Part shown: positions 54,301 through 60,000 of the stretch, piece by piece
Position numbering within the stretch: position 1 is the stretch's first letter
Layout of the letters: each line of letters opens with the position of its first letter
Origin: Bolinopsis microptera
Taxonomy: Eukaryota; Ctenophora; Tentaculata; Lobata; Bolinopsidae
Direction: 5' to 3'
DNA: 60,000 bases
Assembly: GCF_026151205.1 (NCBI RefSeq)
Contig: NC_087084.1
Location: 1,404,312 to 1,464,311 of the forward strand
Translations under genes and position numbers: made by a program
Notes under the pieces: model-generated
Databases searched by the model: none
Seen by the model: only the letters and a program-made list of their open reading frames with translations
Told to the model about the DNA's origin: nothing

Positions 54301-57300
54301 CTTTCTTTTGATATTTTAAAATTGAAATTTGACTTGATTGGTGGAGAGTTATGGTTTGTCAAAGTGAACGTTTTAAAATGAGAGCGCAAATTCTTTTATA
54401 CGCGCGTAGGTTCGGCCCAGGAAACCCTACCGGCTGGGGTATATCTCCAAAAGTAAAATAGATAGAACCTTCCGGTTTTCAACAAAATGTCCGTCTCGTA
54501 AATTTAAAGGAGCCTCCCCAGGAGGACAATTGGGGACAATTTAGATTCTGAATTAAACCAAAAAGTTTGATTTTTGGCTAAATTAAAGATTGCAGCTTTT
54601 AAACTTTGCAAAGTCATGTCGTTGTCATGACTACTAAACTAAATGCAGCGTGTGAAAGGTAAACTCGATGTGACGCGCGACGCCCAACGTGCTGTTGAAA
54701 ATCTATAACCTCTAGCAAGCCCAGCAGGCGGTAAGGTTTTCTGGGTAGGCGAGAGAGCTAAGAGTTCATAGTTCAGCTGCAAAAGAAAGCAGAAGGAAGG
54801 GGGGGGGGGGGGAAGTGGAAAGGGGGGGGGGGGGGGGGAGTTGCAGGGAGGTAGGGGGATGTTTTGCGATATAAGACTTATAATTTCGGCGGAAAATGTA
54901 TGAAGTTTTAAAAGTCGATTTTGAGGACGAAGATCGCGTTTTTACCTACCTATCCAGGAGTCCCCTTTCTTGTTGGCGAAATTCTCTACTTTCTTTTGAT
55001 ATTTTAAAATTGAAATTTGACTTGATTGGTGGAGAGTTATGGTTTGTCAAAGTGAACGTTTTAAAATGAGAGCGCAAATTCTTTTATACGCGCGTAGGTT
55101 CGGCCCAGGAAACCCTACCGGCTGGGGTATATCTCCAAAAGTAAAATAGATAGAACCTTCCGGTTTTCAACAAAATGTCCGTCTCGTAAATTTAAAGGAG
55201 CCTCCCCAGGAGGACAATTGGGGACAATTTAGATTCTGAATTAAACCAAAAAGTTTGATTTTTGGCTAAATTAAAGATTGCAGCTTTTAAACTTTGCAAA
55301 GTCATGTCGTTGTCATGACTACTAAACTAAATGCAGCGTGTGAAAGGTAAACTCGATGTGACGCGCGACGCCCAACGTGCTGTTGAAAATCTATAACCTC
55401 TAGCAAGCCCAGCAGGCGGTAAGGTTTTCTGGGTAGGCGAGAGAGCTAAGAGTTCATAGTTCAGCTGCAAAAGAAAGCAGAAGGAAGGGGGGGGGGGGAA
55501 GTGGAAAGGGGGGGGGGGGGGGGAGTTGCAGGGAGGTAGGGGGATGTTTTGCGATATAAGACTTATAATTTCGGCGGAAAATGTATGAAGTTTTAAAAGT
55601 CGATTTTGAGGACGAAGATCGCGTTTTTACCTACCTATCCAGGAGTCCCCTTTCTTGTTGGCGAAATTCTCTACTTTCTTTTGATATTTTAAAATTGAAA
55701 TTTGACTTGATTGGTGGAGAGTTATGGTTTGTCAAAGTGAACGTTTTAAAATGAGAGCGCAAATTCTTTTATACGCGCGTAGGTTCGGCCCAGGAAACCC
55801 TACCGGCTGGGGTATATCTCCAAAAGTAAAATAGATAGAACCTTCCGGTTTTCAACAAAATGTCCGTCTCGTAAATTTAAAGGAGCCTCCCCAGGAGGAC
55901 AATTGGGGACAATTTAGATTCTGAATTAAACCAAAAAGTTTGATTTTTGGCTAAATTAAAGATTGCAGCTTTTAAACTTTGCAAAGTCATGTCGTTGTCA
56001 TGACTACTAAACTAAATGCAGCGTGTGAAAGGTAAACTCGATGTGACGCGCGACGCCCAACGTGCTGTTGAAAATCTATAACCTCTAGCAAGCCCAGCAG
56101 GCGGTAAGGTTTTCTGGGTAGGCGAGAGAGCTAAGAGTTCATAGTTCAGCTGCAAAAGAAAGCAGAAGGAAGGGGGGGGGGGAAGTGGAAAGGGGGGGGG
56201 GGGGGGGGAGTTGCAGGGAGGTAGGGGGATGTTTTGCGATATAAGACTTATAATTTCGGCGGAAAATGTATGAAGTTTTAAAAGTCGATTTTGAGGACGA
56301 AGATCGCGTTTTTACCTACCTATCCAGGAGTCCCCTTTCTTGTTGGCGAAATTCTCTACTTTCTTTTGATATTTTAAAATTGAAATTTGACTTGATTGGT
56401 GGAGAGTTATGGTTTGTCAAAGTGAACGTTTTAAAATGAGAGCGCAAATTCTTTTATACGCGCGTAGGTTCGGCCCAGGAAACCCTACCGGCTGGGGTAT
56501 ATCTCCAAAAGTAAAATAGATAGAACCTTCCGGTTTTCAACAAAATGTCCGTCTCGTAAATTTAAAGGAGCCTCCCCAGGAGGACAATTGGGGACAATTT
56601 AGATTCTGAATTAAACCAAAAAGTTTGATTTTTGGCCTAAATTAAAGATTGCAGCTTTTAAACTTTGCAAAGTCATGTCGTTGTCATGACTACTAAACTA
56701 AATGCAGCGTGTGAAAGGTAAACTCGATGTGACGCGCGACGCCCAACGTGCTGTTGAAAATCTATAACCTCTAGCAAGCCCAGCAGGCGGTAAGGTTTTC
56801 TGGGTAGGCGAGAGAGCTAAGAGTTCATAGTTCAGCTGCAAAAGAAAGCAGAAGGAAGGGGGGGGGAAGTGGAAAGGGGGGGGGGGGGGGGGGAGTTGCA
56901 GGGAGGTAGGGGGATGTTTTGCGATATAAGACTTATAATTTCGGCGGAAAATGTATGAAGTTTTAAAAGTCGATTTTGAGGACGAAGATCGCGTTTTTAC
57001 CTACCTATCCAGGAGTCCCCTTTCTTGTTGGCGAAATTCTCTACTTTCTTTTGATATTTTAAAATTGAAATTTGACTTGATTGGTGGAGAGTTATGGTTT
57101 GTCAAAGTGAACGTTTTAAAATGAGAGCGCAAATTCTTTTATACGCGCGTAGGTTCGGCCCAGGAAACCCTACCGGCTGGGGTATATCTCCAAAAGTAAA
57201 ATAGATAGAACCTTCCGGTTTTCAACAAAATGTCCGTCTCGTAAATTTAAAGGAGCCTCCCCAGGAGGACAATTGGGGACAATTTAGATTCTGAATTAAA

Positions 57301-60000
57301 CCAAAAAGTTTGATTTTTGGCTAAATTAAAGATTGCAGCTTTTAAACTTTGCAAAGTCATGTCGTTGTCATGACTACTAAACTAAATGCAGCGTGTGAAA
57401 GGTAAACTCGATGTGACGCGCGACGCCCAACGTGCTGTTGAAAATCTATAACCTCTAGCAAGCCCAGCAGGCGGTAAGGTTTTCTGGGTAGGCGAGAGAG
57501 CTAAGAGTTCATAGTTCAGCTGCAAAAGAAAGCAGAAGGAAGGGGGGGGGGGGAAGTGGAAAGGGGGGGGGGGGGGGGGAGTTGCAGGGAGGTAGGGGGA
57601 TGTTTTGCGATATAAGACTTATAATTTCGGCGGAAAATGTATGAAGTTTTAAAAGTCGATTTTGAGGACGAAGATCGCGTTTTTACCTACCTATCCAGGA
57701 GTCCCCTTTCTTGTTGGCGAAATTCTCTACTTTCTTTTGATATTTTAAAATTGAAATTTGACTTGATTGGTGGAGAGTTATGGTTTGTCAAAGTGAACGT
57801 TTTAAAATGAGAGCGCAAATTCTTTTATACGCGCGTAGGTTCGGCCCAGGAAACCCTACCGGCTGGGGTATATCTCCAAAAGTAAAATAGATAGAACCTT
57901 CCGGTTTTCAACAAAATGTCCGTCTCGTAAATTTAAAGGAGCCTCCCCAGGAGGACAATTGGGGACAATTTAGATTCTGAATTAAACCAAAAAGTTTGAT
58001 TTTTGGCTAAATTAAAGATTGCAGCTTTTAAACTTTGCAAAGTCATGTCGTTGTCATGACTACTAAACTAAATGCAGCGTGTGAAAGGTAAACTCGATGT
58101 GACGCGCGACGCCCAACGTGCTGTTGAAAATCTATAACCTCTAGCAAGCCCAGCAGGCGGTAAGGTTTTCTGGGTAGGCGAGAGAGCTAAGAGTTCATAG
58201 TTCAGCTGCAAAAGAAAGCAGAAGGAAGGGGGGGGGAAGTGGAAAGGGGGGGGGGGGGGGGGAGTTGCAGGGAGGTAGGGGGATGTTTTGCGATATAAGA
58301 CTTATAATTTCGGCGGAAAATGTATGAAGTTTTAAAAGTCGATTTTGAGGACGAAGATCGCGTTTTTACCTACCTATCCAGGAGTCCCCTTTCTTGTTGG
58401 CGAAATTCTCTACTTTCTTTTGATATTTTAAAATTGAAATTTGACTTGATTGGTGGAGAGTTATGGTTTGTCAAAGTGAACGTTTTAAAATGAGAGCGCA
58501 AATTCTTTTATACGCGCGTAGGTTCGGCCCAGGAAACCCTACCGGCTGGGGTATATCTCCAAAAGTAAAATAGATAGAACCTTCCGGTTTTCAACAAAAT
58601 GTCCGTCTCGTAAATTTAAAGGAGCCTCCCCAGGAGGACAATTGGGGACAATTTAGATTCTGAATTAAACCAAAAAGTTTGATTTTTGGCTAAATTAAAG
58701 ATTGCAGCTTTTAAACTTTGCAAAGTCATGTCGTTGTCATGACTACTAAACTAAATGCAGCGTGTGAAAGGTAAACTCGATGTGACGCGCGACGCCCAAC
58801 GTGCTGTTGAAAATCTATAACCTCTAGCAAGCCCAGCAGGCGGTAAGGTTTTCTGGGTAGGCGAGAGAGCTAAGAGTTCATAGTTCAGCTGCAAAAGAAA
58901 GCAGAAGGAAGGGGGGGGGGAAGTGGAAAGGGGGGGGGGGGGGGGGAGTTGCAGGGAGGTAGGGGGATGTTTTGCGATATAAGACTTATAATTTCGGCGG
59001 AAAATGTATGAAGTTTTAAAAGTCGATTTTGAGGACGAAGATCGCGTTTTTACCTACCTATCCAGGAGTCCCCTTTCTTGTTGGCGAAATTCTCTACTTT
59101 CTTTTGATATTTTAAAATTGAAATTTGACTTGATTGGTGGAGAGTTATGGTTTGTCAAAGTGAACGTTTTAAAATGAGAGCGCAAATTCTTTTATACGCG
59201 CGTAGGTTCGGCCCAGGAAACCCTACCGGCTGGGGTATATCTCCAAAAGTAAAATAGATAGAACCTTCCGGTTTTCAACAAAATGTCCGTCTCGTAAATT
59301 TAAAGGAGCCTCCCCAGGAGGACAATTGGGGACAATTTAGATTCTGAATTAAACCAAAAAGTTTGATTTTTGGCTAAATTAAAGATTGCAGCTTTTAAAC
59401 TTTGCAAAGTCATGTCGTTGTCATGACTACTAAACTAAATGCAGCGTGTGAAAGGTAAACTCGATGTGACGCGCGACGCCCAACGTGCTGTTGAAAATCT
59501 ATAACCTCTAGCAAGCCCAGCAGGCGGTAAGGTTTTCTGGGTAGGCGAGAGAGCTAAGAGTTCATAGTTCAGCTGCAAAAGAAAGCAGAAGGAAGGGGGG
59601 GGGGGAAGTGGAAAGGGGGGGGGGGGGGGGGGGAGTTGCAGGGAGGTAGGGGGATGTTTTGCGATATAAGACTTATAATTTCGGCGGAAAATGTATGAAG
59701 TTTTAAAAGTCGATTTTGAGGACGAAGATCGCGTTTTTACCTACCTATCCAGGAGTCCCCTTTCTTGTTGGCGAAATTCTCTACTTTCTTTTGATATTTT
59801 AAAATTGAAATTTGACTTGATTGGTGGAGAGTTATGGTTTGTCAAAGTGAACGTTTTAAAATGAGAGCGCAAATTCTTTTATACGCGCGTAGGTTCGGCC
59901 CAGGAAACCCTACCGGCTGGGGTATATCTCCAAAAGTAAAATAGATAGAACCTTCCGGTTTTCAACAAAATGTCCGTCTCGTAAATTTAAAGGAGCCTCC
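51392..60000 (+). repeat. tandem satellite of ~686-bp units, 12 full copies plus a partial one
   Basis: Units start with AGTTGCAGGGAGG at 51398, 52086, 52775, 53462, 54151, 54839, 55524, 56209, 56894, 57580, 58263, 58947 and 59634; the array runs off the window. Period 683-689 bp, with nearly all length change in two G-tracts flanking GAAGTGGAAA. Outside the G-tracts, units are almost identical (one G-to-A in the unit at 53462 and one extra C near 56635 were noticed), a sign of recent homogenisation. Each unit holds a 57-codon ATG frame (51455-51628 in the first). Confidence 0.97.

Noticed and set aside
51392-60000. Satellite as a 5S rRNA, snRNA or spliced-leader array
   Set aside because: No match to conserved 5S or U1, U2, U5 sequence that I can recognise; a lone Sm-like GATTTTTGG is not enough.

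Overview
This is animal (metazoan) nuclear DNA, AT-rich and dense in repeats. Animal origin is indicated by spliced exons of an EHBP1-type gene (N-terminal C2 domain, EH-domain-binding protein 1) and by an Errantivirus-like LTR retrotransposon carrying an env gene. The species cannot be named from the window; an invertebrate is likely. Long G/C homopolymers and single-base frame breaks suggest a long-read assembly with residual indel errors. A run of 100 N at 33111-33210 is a scaffold gap, so linkage across it is not proven.

Layout. (1) 1-3700: repeat-rich intergenic DNA with one inverted copy of the ~686-bp satellite found at the right end (1799-2442) and a near-perfect foldback element (2543-2921). 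(2) 3708-5960: an intronless gene for a NERD-type nuclease domain joined to a superfamily I helicase, broken by two frame changes. (3) 6819-32349 (tentatively to 32752): the first exons of an EHBP1-like gene on the + strand. Its introns hold two palindromic TTAA-flanked MITEs, a small foldback element with a 9-bp target duplication, a 29-bp minisatellite that copies the exon 5 splice acceptor, a 15.4-kb array of a 26-bp minisatellite (about 590 units), a 32-bp and an 11-bp minisatellite, and simple repeats. (4) 33111-33210: gap. (5) 33211-60000: a tandem satellite of ~686-bp units, interrupted by a complete 17.7-kb LTR retrotransposon (33712-51391) inserted in the poly-G tract of one unit.

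The retrotransposon has matching 2055-bp LTRs and intact gag, pol and env reading frames. It also has an unrecognised 5' reading frame, a small basic reading frame before env, and about 2.5 kb of non-coding DNA after env. Gag and Pol are in different frames, and the junction has the architecture of a -1 ribosomal frameshift site: a U-run at the gag stop, a 5-nt spacer and a perfect 9-bp GC-rich hairpin. Env has a signal-peptide-like start, a furin-type site followed by a hydrophobic stretch, coiled-coil-like segments and a C-terminal membrane anchor.

Most interesting for follow-up: the NERD-helicase gene in an animal genome, the frameshift signal and extra reading frames of the retroelement, the palindromic MITEs that must be transcribed inside EHBP1 introns, and the repeated amplification of splice-site-like sequence in this gene.
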